64,000 bases of DNA from Deltaproteobacteria bacterium (GCA_020632715.1 JACKFA010000002.1:1106501-1170500), one strand, 5' to 3'. Positions 16,600 to 26,392 are shown, numbered from the stretch's first letter. A program made the numbers and translations. The notes: a model not told the origin generated them from the sequence alone.

Positions 16600-17673
16600 G
16601 TGTCCTCTGCCTTCGACCAGCCCACAGCCGAACCGGTCCCCGTCCCCGAGGCGCGCCCGGCCGCCCCGCCCCCGACGGCCGCCGACGCCGTCGTGAGCAC
16701 GCTCGACGGGGTGCGCGACACCGCCGCGCGCGTCCGCGCCTGGATGCGCGACGCCGTGATGGGCCGCGACGACGTCATCGAGCTCGTCCTCATCGCGCTC
16801 TTCGGCGACGGGCACGTCCTCCTCGAGGACTACCCGGGGTCCGGCAAGACGACGCTCGCCAACGCGCTCGGCAACAGCATCGCCGACGACGGCCCCGAGG
16901 ACGGGCTGCCCGAGTTCCGGCGCCTGCAGTTCACGCCGGACCTCCTGCCGAGCGACGTGACCGGCGTCATGGTGTTCGACATGGAGTCGAACACCTTCCA
17001 CTTCCGGAAGGGGCCGGTCTTCGCCTACGTCGTGCTCGTCGACGAGATCAACCGCACGACGCCGAAGGTGCAGGCGGCGATGCTCGAGGCGATGGCCGAG
17101 AAGCAGGTCACGGTCGACAACATCACGCACAAGCTCGACGACCTCTTCTTCGTCATCGCGACGCAGAACCCGCTCGACGCCGTCGGCACCTACCCGCTCC
17201 CGCTCGCGCAGCTCGACCGCTTCCTGTTCAAGGTGCGGATGAAGCACATCGATCGCGACTCGGAGCTCGAGGTGCTGAAGACCTGGGGCCTCCCGAAGAC
17301 GCGCGCGACGCTGCCCAAGGTGGCGCGGCGGGCGATCGTCGAGTCGCGCGGCATCATCCGGCAGGGGGTGCACGTCGCGGAGGCCGTGCAGGAGGCCCTC
17401 GTCGACATCGCGCGCAACCTCCGCGCCGACAAGCGCGTGCTCCAGGGGGTGTCGACGCGCTCGCTCGTGCTCGCGATCCCGGCGCTCCAGACGCTCGCGA
17501 TGCTGCGCGGGCGCGACTTCGTGACCCCCGACGACATCGAGCGCCTCGCGGTGCCGATCTTCCAGCACCGCATGGAGCTCCTCCCGGGCATCGACGACGC
17601 GGGGATGGTCATCAAGGACGCCATCCGCGAGCCGCTCGACGTGCTCGCGAAGCGCACGCTGAAGGGGGCCTGA
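16600..17673 (+). CDS. MoxR family AAA+ ATPase
   Basis: A 357-residue cytoplasmic ATPase. Walker A GSGKTT in LLEDYPGSGKTTLA, Walker B VVLVDEINR, sensor 1 ATQNP, and the MoxR-typical TPDLLPSDVTG and PLPLAQLDRF motifs. Residues 1-40 are a Pro/Ala-rich extension not usual in the family. GTG 16600 has AGGAG 5 bases upstream. MoxR ATPases act as chaperones in assembly of protein complexes together with vWA or DUF58 partners; here it sits third in a DUF58-transglutaminase-MoxR-TPR-MORN operon, 41 bp after the transglutaminase gene and 3 bp before the TPR gene. Confidence 0.92.
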   Translation: MSSAFDQPTAEPVPVPEARPAAPPPTAADAVVSTLDGVRDTAARVRAWMRDAVMGRDDVIELVLIALFGDGHVLLEDYPGSGKTTLANALGNSIADDGPEDGLPEFRRLQFTPDLLPSDVTGVMVFDMESNTFHFRKGPVFAYVVLVDEINRTTPKVQAAMLEAMAEKQVTVDNITHKLDDLFFVIATQNPLDAVGTYPLPLAQLDRFLFKVRMKHIDRDSELEVLKTWGLPKTRATLPKVARRAIVESRGIIRQGVHVAEAVQEALVDIARNLRADKRVLQGVSTRSLVLAIPALQTLAMLRGRDFVTPDDIERLAVPIFQHRMELLPGIDDAGMVIKDAIREPLDVLAKRTLKGA

Positions 17674-17676
17674 TCG

Positions 17677-19680
17677 ATGCCGCGTCGCCTCGCCGAAGCC
17701 CTCGGGCTCGGGCTCGCGCTCGTCGCGCTCTCAGCCACGCTCCCCGGCGTGGCGGCGACGGCGCGCGCGGCCACCATCCCCGCGAACGCGGCCGAGGAGG
17801 AGGCCGTCAAGAGCGCGGAGTCGGGGAAGTACACGCGGGCGCGCGAGCAGGCCGAGAAGATCCTCGCGGCGGACCCGCGCTCCATCGCGGGCACGTTCGT
17901 GCTCGCCGACGTCTTCTACTCGTGGGAGGCGGACCACGCGAAGGCGCTCTACCTCATCCGGCGCGCGCGGGACCTGCTCGAGGCGGCGTTCGGGAAGGCG
18001 CCGGACGAGCCGGTCGCGCGGATCTGGCACAAGAAGATCCTGACGACCGAGATCTACATCCTCGGCGAGATGGACCGGAAGCAGGAGCAGCTCGGCGTCA
18101 TCGACGCGTACGACGCGCTCTACGCGCCGAAGCTGACGCGCATGCGGATCTGGCCGCTCATGAAGCTCGGGCGCTACGACGAGGCGCTCGCGGTCGGGAA
18201 GGAGCTCGCGCTCTCGCCCGACCTCTACGAGCGCGTGTCGGCCTACAACGGGCTCATGGCCGTCGAGGACGAGCGGCTCCGGCGCGAGGCGTCGTACGAG
18301 TGGGGCAAGAAGGGCATCGAGGCGACGCAGGGGAAGTCCTGCATCCTCTTCCACAACACGGCGCAGGCCTCGATCTCGATGTTCAAGTTCGCCGCGGCCG
18401 AGGAGAACGCGCGGAAGGCCATCAACGCGGAGATCGACGACTGCCCGAACACGAGCTACGAGCACCTCGCGACGCTCTACCTGCTCGAGGGGGAGTTCCA
18501 GAAGTCGGTGTCGGCGTTCAAGAAGCTCGTGTCGCACCCGATCGACCGGCGCTACCGGCCGCACTTCGCGATGAACAACCGCGCGATCCTCGTCGAGCTC
18601 CTCTACGCGCTCGGCAAGGGCGAGGAGGGGCTCGAGTACGCGCAGCAGGTGTTCGACGCGCCCGATCGCAGCGGCATGGTCAGCGTGTCGATGGACGACG
18701 TGCGCTTCGGGCACGCGGTCGCCTACTGGGGGATGCTCGAGCTGCGCCGCGCCGAGCTCGAGGAGGATGACGCCGCCGCGTCGTTCTTCGACAGCGGCGC
18801 GATGAAGCGCGCGGCGACGCTGCGCGAGGTGAAGCTCCGGCAGTGGGAGCTCCAGCGGGTGCTCATCCGCCTGTCGATCGCCGACGACCGGCTCGTGACG
18901 AACCTCCGGCCCTACGTGCGCGGCGTGAAGCCGTGGTACGCGGGGAACCTCGCGCGGATCCTGGGCCCCGGGCTCATCTCCGCGGCCATCGACCGCGCTC
19001 AGGCCGATGACGCCGACCTCCCCGCGGCGCGCGGCTACTTCGAGTCGCTGCGCGGCGAGGTGGCGTTCTGGTCGGGTGACATGGACGAGGCGATCCGCCG
19101 GGCGCAGGCCGCGCTCGAGGTGATGCCGAAGGAGACGCGCCTCCTCGCGTGGCGGACGGAGGCCTACCTCGCGGAGGCGCTGCAGCGGAGCGGGCGCGAG
19201 CAGGACGCGGCGGCGCACTGGCGGACGGTGCTGCGCGAGTACCCGTCGGCGCTCCCGCAGCTCGGCTTCGCGGTGCCGGTCACGCTCCGGCACGGGGCGG
19301 GGGAGCTCGCGACGGACGTGGCCGACGCGCTCGAGGACTCGCCGCGGCTCGAGGTCGAGGAGGGCGGCGCGCCCTTCGTCGTGGAGGTCGAGGCCGACGC
19401 GGAGGTCGTGCGGATCTGCCTCTCCGCGAGCGACGGCTTCCGCTTCAACTGCAGCGAGACGCCCATCGCCGACGACAAGGCCCTCGCGGCGTTCGGCGGC
19501 GACCGGGTGAAGGCGGCGGTCCACGACTTCCACCGCACGGTGTTCGCGCCGAAGGTCGAGCTCACGTCGAGCGACATCAACAGCCTCGACGGGAGCCCCG
19601 TGCGGGTCAACGCAGACCGCGTCCTCGAGGGCCTCATCGAGGCGCCGAAGCTCGACGGGGACAAGAAGGGCGAGGAATGA
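17677..19680 (+). CDS. exported TPR-like repeat protein
   Basis: A 667-residue protein with a Sec signal peptide (LALVALSATLPGVAATARA, cleavage near residue 32). The rest is helical with TPR-like pairs, for example KSAESGKYTRAREQAEKILA, GRYDEALAVGKELAL, LLEGEFQKSVSAFKKLV and GDMDEAIRRAQAALEVM. No enzyme motif. Probably periplasmic scaffold or adaptor. It is 3 bp after moxR and its last codon overlaps the start of the MORN-repeat gene (ATGA), so the five-gene set is likely made together. I know of no assigned function; a role as envelope client or regulator of the MoxR-DUF58 machinery is inferred from context only. Confidence 0.75.
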   Translation: MPRRLAEALGLGLALVALSATLPGVAATARAATIPANAAEEEAVKSAESGKYTRAREQAEKILAADPRSIAGTFVLADVFYSWEADHAKALYLIRRARDLLEAAFGKAPDEPVARIWHKKILTTEIYILGEMDRKQEQLGVIDAYDALYAPKLTRMRIWPLMKLGRYDEALAVGKELALSPDLYERVSAYNGLMAVEDERLRREASYEWGKKGIEATQGKSCILFHNTAQASISMFKFAAAEENARKAINAEIDDCPNTSYEHLATLYLLEGEFQKSVSAFKKLVSHPIDRRYRPHFAMNNRAILVELLYALGKGEEGLEYAQQVFDAPDRSGMVSVSMDDVRFGHAVAYWGMLELRRAELEEDDAAASFFDSGAMKRAATLREVKLRQWELQRVLIRLSIADDRLVTNLRPYVRGVKPWYAGNLARILGPGLISAAIDRAQADDADLPAARGYFESLRGEVAFWSGDMDEAIRRAQAALEVMPKETRLLAWRTEAYLAEALQRSGREQDAAAHWRTVLREYPSALPQLGFAVPVTLRHGAGELATDVADALEDSPRLEVEEGGAPFVVEVEADAEVVRICLSASDGFRFNCSETPIADDKALAAFGGDRVKAAVHDFHRTVFAPKVELTSSDINSLDGSPVRVNADRVLEGLIEAPKLDGDKKGEE

Positions 19681-22111
19681 ACGTCGTTCACTCATCGCGG
19701 GTCCGCGCGTTCGGGCTCGCTCTGCTGGGGCTCGGGGCGGCGGTCGCCGCGCCGTCGGCGGCGCGCGCGGAGGCGCCGGATCTGAAGGCGCTCTTCCCGG
19801 GCGAGATCACCGACGCGGCGGCGTGTCGAGCGGCCCACGGGCGCTGGAACAAGCGCGGGAGCGCCGAGGGGTGCGGGGATCAGCACGGCAACACCGGGAT
19901 CTGGCGGGTCTGGTCGGACGACGGGAAGACCCTCGAGGCGGCGACGACGTGGCGGGAGAACGTGCTGGACGGGCCGGCGGCGTTCTTCCGGCCGGACGGC
20001 AGCGTCGAGCGGCGCGGGGCGTTCAAGGCGGGGAAGCGCGAGGGGACGTGGCGCGGGACGTATGACAGCGGGGCGCCGCGGATGGAGGAGTCGTTCACGG
20101 ACGACCAGCTCGACGGGCCGTCGAAGCGGTGGTTCGCGAGCGGGCAGCTCCAGGTCGAGGCGACCTATGTGAAGGGGGCGCTCGACGGGCACTACACCGA
20201 GTGGCACGCGTCGTGTTTCAAGCGGAGCGAGGGGGACTACGCGCTCGGGAAGCGGGTCGGCGTGTGGACCACCTGGTACAAGAACGGGAACGTCGAGTCG
20301 GCCGGGCGCTACGAGGCGGACAAGCAGGTCGGGACGTGGCGCTTCGCGCACGAGGAGGGGGCGCTCCTCGAGGAGGGCGAGTACGTCGATGGCGTCCGGC
20401 AGGGCGTCTGGCACGAGTGGTTCGCGAGCGGCGTGAAGTTCCGCGACGTGACCTACGTGGACGGCGTGCGCGAGGGGGATGGCCCGGCGAAGTGCGCGGC
20501 GATGAAGGGGGAGTGGACGGTCGACTTCGAGGGGCGGACCGAGGGGTGCCTGCTCGGGTCGGAGTCGGGGTTCCCGGTGCGGATGGGCGTCTGGACGGGC
20601 TACTTCCCGGACGGGAAGCGCTCGTGGGACAAGACGTTCGAGAACGACGTCGAGGAGGGGATCGCCCACGACTGGCACCCGACGGGGGAGATCCTGCGCG
20701 AGGGGCGCTACGCGCACGGCGTGCCCGATGGCAAGCACACGTACGTCGCGGCCGACGGGAAGACGGTCTACGGCACGTCGACGATCACGAAGGGCACGGG
20801 GCGCTGGAGGTCGTTCTACCCGGACGGCTCGCCGCGTGAGGACGGCGACTACGACCAGGGCGCGCAGGACGGCCCGTGGACGACGTGGTTCGACAACGGC
20901 AACCGCGACACGGAGCAGGAGTACTCGCACGGGCTCCGCGACGGGGTCGTGCGGTCGTGGTTCGAGTCGGGGGAGCCCAAGGTCGAGGGGCGCTACGCGA
21001 TGGACAACCGCGAGGGGCACTGGATCGCGTACTACACGAACGGGCGGAAGGCCTGGGAGGGCGACTACCTCGCGGGCGAGCGGGTCGGCCAGTGGAAGAA
21101 CTACTACTGGGAGGGCGAGCTCAAGGCGGAGGGGCCTCACGTCGCGGACGACGAGGAGGGGCACTGGGTCGAGTACTACGACAACGGGCAGAAGCTCGCC
21201 GAGGGCGAGTACGTGAAGGGGAAGAAGGAGGGCACCTGGAAGACGTGGTGGCGCTCCGGGGAGTACTGGCGCGACGTCGAGTACAAGGACGGCGTCGAGG
21301 TCGGGACGGGGCGGTCGGACTGCGACGCGATGCGCGGGGAGTGGCTCACGGAGTCCGACGAGCGCTTCGCGGGGTGCCGGGTGTGCCGCTGGGACGCGGG
21401 CGAGGCGAAGGCGGCGGACGGGGCGCCGACGCAGGAGGAGCCGACGTCGTCGGGGGGTGACGACGCGAACGGGACGGCGGCGACGCCGCCGACGGCGCCG
21501 ACGGAGAAGACGCCGACGGACGTGGCGGTAGAGCGGAAGGGGGACGTGCGCTTCGAGCAGGAGGCGCACTGGACGTTCTGGCACGACAACGGCCAGAAGG
21601 AGAAGGAGGGGACGTTCCGCGACGGCGAGGCGAGCGGGCGCTGGACGTTCTGGTACCCGGACGGGCAGGTGATGTTCGACGGCGGGTTCGAGGACGGGCA
21701 GGAGCAGGGCCCGTGGTCGGGGTACTACCCGGACGGGGCGAAGCGCTTCGGGGGCGAGTACGAGAAGGGGAAGCCGGCGGGCGCGTGGCAGACGTGGGGC
21801 CCGACGGGGAAGCCGCACAGCGCGGGCGAGTACGACGCGAAGGGCGAGAAGACGGGCCGCTGGACGTACTTCTACGACGACGGGACCAAGAAGGACGAGG
21901 GCGAGTTCGCGGCCGACGAGGAGGTCGGGACGTGGACGAGCTACTGGCCGAACGGCCAGAAGAAGGGGGAGGGGGCGTTCGACAAGGGCGTCCGGCAGGG
22001 CGTCTGGACGTGGTGGCGCGAGACGGGCGAGGTCTGGCGCGCGGTGCGGTACGTGGACGGAAGGAGGCGCCGATGGAAGCGGAGGCGCCGCCGCCGGCGC
22101 CCGGGCCGTAG
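19677..22111 (+). CDS. exported MORN/YwqK-repeat protein (single-base frameshift near the 3' end)
   Basis: About 811 residues once one base is restored. Signal peptide (FGLALLGLGAAVAAPSAARA), then about 25 repeats of the MORN/YwqK type (GxWxxYxxNG with EGxYxxG) in two blocks separated by a Cys-containing insert and an Ala/Thr/Pro linker (about 570-620). Conserved CRAAHGRW, CAAMKGEW and CDAMRGEW segments precede blocks of repeats. YwqK-like repeat proteins are frequent in myxobacteria and Bacteroidetes; their function is unclear. At 22059-22060 the sequence reads GACGGAAGG; with one more G the frame continues DGKEAPMEAEAPPPAPGP and stops at 22111. Without it the frame runs into intergenic repeats until 22538, giving an Arg-rich nonsense tail. 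Start overlaps the TPR gene (ATGA). Confidence 0.8.
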
Positions 22112-22175
22112 GCCCAGCGCGTCGGGAGAACGTGGCGATCTATCCGCGTGGTGGCGTGACCGACACCGCTTTTAC

Positions 22176-22369
22176 CACGGAGCACGGAGGCACGGAGGCA
22201 CGGAGGATTCAGTGATCTCCGGAGCTTCCGTCTCCGTCTCCAGTTCGGTGCAGTCCGGGGCGGTGGAGGGAGGAGGGGAGGGCAGATCCCCCGACATCAC
22301 GTCCCTCCGACCGGAGCACAGCGCCCGGTCAAGCCACCGCCCCCTCCGTGCCTCCGTGCCTCCGTGGTT
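22176..22369. repeat. pair of facing CACGGAG-type repeats
   Basis: CCACGGAGCACGGAGGCACG with continuing GAGGCACGGAGG at 22178-22206 faces CTCCGTGCCTCCGTGCCTCC with GTGGTT at 22343-22368, reverse complements about 135 bp apart. The stretch 22112-22633 has no supportable gene; it holds only these repeats and the 73-bp tandem array. Confidence 0.8.
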
Positions 22370-22600
22370 TCCCTTCAGGAACAACCACTTGCCCCCAGAG
22401 CCCGCGAGGGCGCTCTCCGCCCTCCCTCCGTACTCCGTGGTTTCCCTTCAGGAACAACCACTTGCCCCCAGAGCCCGCGAGGGCGCTCTCCGCCCTCCCT
22501 CCGTACTCCGTGGTTTCCCTTCAGGAACAACCACTTGACCCTATAGTCCGCGAGGGCGCTCTCCGCCCTCCCTCCGTGTCTCCGTGTCTCCGTGGTCGCG
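22366..22600 (+). repeat. 73-bp tandem repeat, about three units
   Basis: Units start GGTTTCCCTTCAGGAACAAC at 22366, 22439 and 22512. The first two are identical over 73 bp; the third diverges after about 30 bases (TTGACCCTATAGTCC for TTGCCCCCAGAGCCC) and ends in CTCCGTGTCTCCGTGTCTCC. Each unit carries a TCCGT...CCGTGG remnant of the CACGGAG repeat, so the array probably grew from one. Confidence 0.88.
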
Positions 22601-22633
22601 TTCCGAAGACCACGACGTGCCGAGATCACGTCG

Positions 22634-24077
22634 TCAGTCGTCGCCGTCGTCGGCGGCCTCGATGCCGTACTTCTTCATCAGCTTCCGGAAGTACTTTCCG
22701 GTCGATGTCGGCCTCGCGCGCCGCGTGGCTGATGTTGTACGAGTTCCGCTTGAGCAGGTTCACGATGTAGTCGCGCTCGAAGGAGCTCACCCACTCCTCC
22801 TTCGCTTCCTTGAACGGCTTCTCGCTCGCCTGGTCGATGCGGTCCTTGCTCGTCGCCTGCTCGGGCGTCTGGCGGCGCCTCACGATGCCGATGCCGCTTA
22901 TCTGCTCGGGCAGGTCCTCGAGCGTGATGTACTCCCCGGCCGGGTCCGCGTACGCGCACGCCCGCTCGACCACGTTCACGAGCTCACGCACGTTCCCGGG
23001 CCAGTGGTAGGCCATCATCGCGTCGAGCGCGTCGCGCGCGACCCCCTTGATGTTCGGGTTGCCCTCGCCGTCGCGGTTGAAGAGCGCCCGCGACAGGATG
23101 TGGCGCGTCAGGAGCGGCAGGTCCTCGAGGCGCTCGCGCAGCGGCGGCAGGATGAGGCGCACCACCGACAGGCGGTAGAAGAGGTCCTCGCGGAACCGCC
23201 CGCCCTTCACCTCCTCGGCGAGGTTGCGGTTCGTCGCGGCGATGACGCGCACGTCGATCTTGATGGGCTTGTTCGAGCCGACGCGCCGGATCTCGCGCTG
23301 CTCGAGCGCGCGCAGGAGCTTCGGCTGCAGCTCGAGCGAGAGCTCCCCCAACTCGTCGAGGAAGATGGTCCCGCCCTGCGCCACCTCGAAGAGCCCCTGA
23401 CGCGCCATGATGGCGCCCGTGAACGAGCCCTTCTCGTGCCCGAAGAGCTCGCTCTCGATGAGGTTCTCGGGGACCGCCCCGCAGTCGAACACGACGAACG
23501 GCCCCTTCTGGCGCGAGCTCGCCTCGTGGAGCGTGCGCGCGACGACCTCCTTGCCGGTCCCGGTCTCTCCCTCGATGACGACCGTCACCCCCGAGGGCGC
23601 GATCTTCTCGAGGATCCCGAAGATCTCCCGCATCCGCACGCTCTTCCCGACGATGCGCCCGAAGCGATCGCGGTTCGCGGGCTGGATCTCGACGCGCTCG
23701 TCGAGGCTCTGGAAGCGGACGTCCGTCTTGCCGATCGTCAGCGTGCAGCCGGGCTTCAGGTACCCCTCGCGCACGCGGACGCGGTTGACGTACGTCCCGT
23801 TCGTGGAGCCGAGGTCCTGGATCAGGTAGGCGTTGTCCTCCTGATAGATGCGGCAGTGGTAGCGGGAGACGGTGTCGTCATCGAGGACGACGTCGTTGTC
23901 GTCCATCGCGCCGATGGTCACGGTCGGCTGGTCGAAGATGTACTCGAGCAGCGACCCGTCCGCCTTCTCCGTGACCAGCTTGCACTTGCGCAGGTGCAGC
24001 GTCGCCGGCCGACCGCTGATGTACGCGATCTTCGTCGGCGGGATGTAGTCCGGGAACTTGTCGCCGTCCGATTCCAT
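22634..24077 (-). CDS. FHA-domain sigma-54-dependent transcriptional activator (single-base frameshift near the 3' end)
   Basis: About 480 residues. N-terminal FHA domain (about 45-135: TVTIGAMDDND, TVSRYHCRIY, DLGSTNGTYVN) expected to bind phosphothreonine; AAA+ domain with Walker A GETGTGKE, the sigma-54 contact loop as GSFTGA, Walker B GGTIFLDELGEL and FREDLFYRL; C-terminal Fis-like helix-turn-helix (LLKRNSYNISHAAREADIDRK). There is no receiver domain, so control probably comes from Ser/Thr kinases, as in myxobacterial FHA activators. The sequence has one surplus T at 22695-22697; removing it gives the expected tail KYFRKLMKKYGIEAADDGDD ending at 22634, whereas the literal frame ends RHRGRRRRRR at 22626. 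Start ATG 24077, GAGG just upstream. Confidence 0.85.
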
Positions 24078-24271
24078 CGGCCTCGTCCGCGCGGGGAGCG
24101 GTACCCCTCCGAGCCGCGTCGCGCGCCTGGGCACAGCCGCGCGAGCTCTCGGGCCGGCGGCCCGACGTCAAGAAGCCGCCGCGGGCGCCCCGTCGCCTAG
24201 TCAACTACCCTACGAAGGAACCACCGAGGGACCGTTCGCACTCGCGAGACGGCCCCCCACACCGCGTCACC

Positions 24272-24706
24272 CTATTTGAACGGGAAGGGATTGTCGATGC
24301 GACGTGCCTTCTGAAAGTTCTTCTCGATGCGCTCCTGCTCTTCCTTGCACTCGATGCACAGGGTGGCCTCGGGACGCGCGACGAGCCGCTTGTATCCGAT
24401 GTAGTTGCCGCAGGAGACGCACTCGCCGTAGTTCCCCTCGTCGAGGAGCACGAGCGCCTTCTCGATCTTCTTCAGGAGCGCCGTCTCGCGGCCGCGCATG
24501 CGGTGCTCGACCGTCCGGTCCCACTCCGCCGTGGCGAGGTCCACCTCGTCGGGGAACGCCATCTCCTTGCCTTCGCGGTCGGCCTCGATCGACTCGTCCT
24601 CGAAACGAATGATCTTGTCGCGGCGGGAGATGAGGATCTGCCGGAGCTCTTCGATCTGAGCGTCGGAGAGAGGCTCCTGCTCCTCGAATCGCGGGGTGTT
24701 GGTCAT
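24272..24706 (-). CDS. DksA/TraR family zinc-finger transcription factor
   Basis: A 144-residue protein with an N-terminal coiled-coil (about 15-95), the tip motif PDEVDLATAEWD (matching DxxDxA of DksA) and a C4 zinc finger CVSCGNYIG ... CIECKEEQE (about 107-130). DksA binds the RNA polymerase secondary channel and, with ppGpp, adjusts rRNA and amino-acid promoters. Length is close to E. coli DksA (151). Monocistronic, preceded by a good promoter at 24752-24780. Several DksA-like paralogues exist in such genomes, so it may not be the only one. Confidence 0.87.
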   Translation of the reverse strand: MTNTPRFEEQEPLSDAQIEELRQILISRRDKIIRFEDESIEADREGKEMAFPDEVDLATAEWDRTVEHRMRGRETALLKKIEKALVLLDEGNYGECVSCGNYIGYKRLVARPEATLCIECKEEQERIEKNFQKARRIDNPFPFK

Positions 24707-24751
24707 TGCGCCACCTTCGGAAGCTCAACCGGGTCAGAAATCGGACGCCCA

Positions 24752-24780
24752 ACTATGGGGACGGTCGTGCGGTAGATCAA
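24752..24780 (-). promoter_or_regulatory. sigma-70-type promoter of the dksA-like gene
   Basis: On the minus strand TTGATC (24780-24775), 17 bp, CATAGT (24757-24752), about 46 bp before the ATG at 24706. Confidence 0.5.
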
Positions 24781-24859
24781 GCGGTAGCCCGACCTTAGCA
24801 TGGAAGGGCCGCGCGCCACCAACCCTCCTTTCCGGCGCCGCGCCGAATCCGCCGGGCCC

Positions 24860-25678
24860 TCAGCCCCGGAACAGGAGGGAGCCGAGGTCCATCGTCCAGG
24901 CGACGCCGACGTGGACGAGCACGCCCCCCGCGATGCTCCCCGTGCGCAGCGAGACGAGCCCGAGCACGCTCCCCGCGAGGATGGCGCCGAGCGTCTCCGG
25001 GAAGGGCTTGCCGAAGTGGATCATCACGTACGGCACGACCATCGCGAAGATGGCCTGCCGCCCGAGGACGTCCTTCAGGCCGTGGATGAAGAAGCCGCGG
25101 AAGAAGAACTCGAGCGAGAAGAACTGCGAGGCGTAGGCGAGCTCCCACACGGCGAGGTCCCAGACGCCGTGCGGCTCGCGGTAGAACGGATACTTCGCCT
25201 GGAAGAGCGGCGTCGCCGCCCCCGCGAACGCGAGCGCGATGACCGGCAGGGCGAGCGCGAGGTAGAGCGGCAGGTGCCCGCGGAGCCCCTTCAGCGTGAG
25301 CCCGTAGTCGCGCAGCCGCTGCTTGAAGACGACGCGCACGACGAACGCGGGGAGCCCGACGTAGGCGATGGCCGCGCCCGTGCACCAGACGAGCTTCTCG
25401 AGGAGGGGCTCGTACTTCACGAGGCGCTCGCCGAGCGCGACGTCGACGCTCCGGGCCAGGTCGATGATGGCGTTCGCCAGGATCGCCTGGATGTCCCCGT
25501 TCAGGACGACGTAGGACATCAGCACGAGCACGAGCGCCGCCACGACCCACACGACGGTCGCGCGCGTCTCGGGCGCGAGGCGGCCCGGCGGGAGCGTCGC
25601 GTGCTCGTCGACCCAGGTGAGCTGGTCGGTCACGAGTTGGCGGTAGAGGCGCCGCAGTCTCGGGGGGGAGGAGGCCAT
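24860..25678 (-). CDS. CPBP family intramembrane glutamic endopeptidase
   Basis: A 272-residue integral membrane protein with about seven hydrophobic segments. CPBP (Abi/Rce1-like) motifs: motif 1 as LEFFFRGFF (one Glu instead of the usual EE, then xxxR), motif 2 VMIHFGKPFPE with the conserved His, and a C-terminal HVGVAWTMDL. The family includes prenyl-protein proteases and bacteriocin self-immunity proteins; the substrate here is unknown. Divergent from the phaR-like gene. Confidence 0.8.
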   Translation of the reverse strand: MASSPPRLRRLYRQLVTDQLTWVDEHATLPPGRLAPETRATVVWVVAALVLVLMSYVVLNGDIQAILANAIIDLARSVDVALGERLVKYEPLLEKLVWCTGAAIAYVGLPAFVVRVVFKQRLRDYGLTLKGLRGHLPLYLALALPVIALAFAGAATPLFQAKYPFYREPHGVWDLAVWELAYASQFFSLEFFFRGFFIHGLKDVLGRQAIFAMVVPYVMIHFGKPFPETLGAILAGSVLGLVSLRTGSIAGGVLVHVGVAWTMDLGSLLFRG

Positions 25679-25710
25679 GGGCGGCGGAATATAGGCGCTC
25701 GACCTTGGGC

Positions 25711-25739
25711 TTGTCGCCCCCTCACTTACGGGCTAGGCT
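25711..25739 (+). promoter_or_regulatory. sigma-70-type promoter of the phaR-like gene
   Basis: TTGTCG (25711-25716), 17 bp, TAGGCT (25734-25739), giving a leader of roughly 150 bases before GTG 25893. Confidence 0.5.
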
Positions 25740-25892
25740 CCCTCGCACACGCACAACGACATCTCGAGACACGGAGATCCCCCGGTGGCGGCCGTCGTGG
25801 CCGTTGCCCGGGCGACCGGGTAGGAGCGCCGCCGCGCCCCCGCTCGTGTGCACTGCAACATCGCCGCAGGGCGCGATGAAGGAGACGCGGAC

Positions 25893-26360
25893 GTGGAGCA
25901 GCTCGTAGTTCGAAAGTACGGCAACCGGCGCCTCTATCGGACCGACGAGAGCCGCTACGTCACGCTCGAGGAGCTCGCGCAGCTCGTCCGTGACGACGTG
26001 GACTTCTCGGTCCTCGACGCGAAGACCGGGCAGGATCTGACCGGCCTCGTGCTCGCGCAGGTGATCCTCGAGGAGGAGAAGCGCTCGAACGGCGAGGCCA
26101 TCCCGGTCGCGCTGCTCCGCCAGATCATCCGCGCGAGCGACCCGGCGCTGAGCGAGTTCATCGAGAACCACCTCCCGCGCCTCACCGACATCTACCTCGA
26201 GTCGCGCACCGCCCTGTCCGACTCGATGGATCTCGTCGCGAGCGGCGAGGCCGAGGCCGGCGAGGCCATGATCATCACGCAGCTCGCCGCCGTGAAGGAG
26301 CAGCTGCAGCAGATCCTCGACGCCCTCGAGGTCCAGGACGTCCCCGTCGCCCGCGCCTGA
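25893..26360 (+). CDS. phaR: PhaR-type polyhydroxyalkanoate synthesis regulator
   Basis: A 155-residue protein. The N-terminal VVRKYGNRRLYRTDESRYVT is the signature of the PHB/PHA accumulation regulator DNA-binding domain, followed by the helical PHB_acc region (DVDFSVLDAKTGQDLTGLVL). PhaR represses phasin genes and binds PHA granules in other proteobacteria. No PHA synthase or phasin gene lies in this window. The C-terminal part (from about 100) is predicted coiled-coil (AVKEQLQQILDALE). GTG 25893 is preferred because AAGGAG is 8 bases upstream; a frame open to 25848 lacks one. Confidence 0.83.
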   Translation: MEQLVVRKYGNRRLYRTDESRYVTLEELAQLVRDDVDFSVLDAKTGQDLTGLVLAQVILEEEKRSNGEAIPVALLRQIIRASDPALSEFIENHLPRLTDIYLESRTALSDSMDLVASGEAEAGEAMIITQLAAVKEQLQQILDALEVQDVPVARA

Positions 26361-26392
26361 CGCGGTCGGCGCCGCGATCACGACGCCTAGTA

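Noticed and set aside
22112..22538. C-terminal extension of the MORN protein and overlapping frames rich in HGGTEARR and PEPARALSALPP
   Set aside because: Translation of non-coding repeats following a one-base frameshift; the native stop is at 22111.
22176..22600. Possible CRISPR array because of regularly spaced repeats
   Set aside because: 73-bp units are contiguous without unique spacers and there are no cas genes.
24860..25678. CPBP protein as an abortive-infection (Abi) gene
   Set aside because: Intramembrane protease motifs alone do not indicate phage defence, and no partner gene is present.
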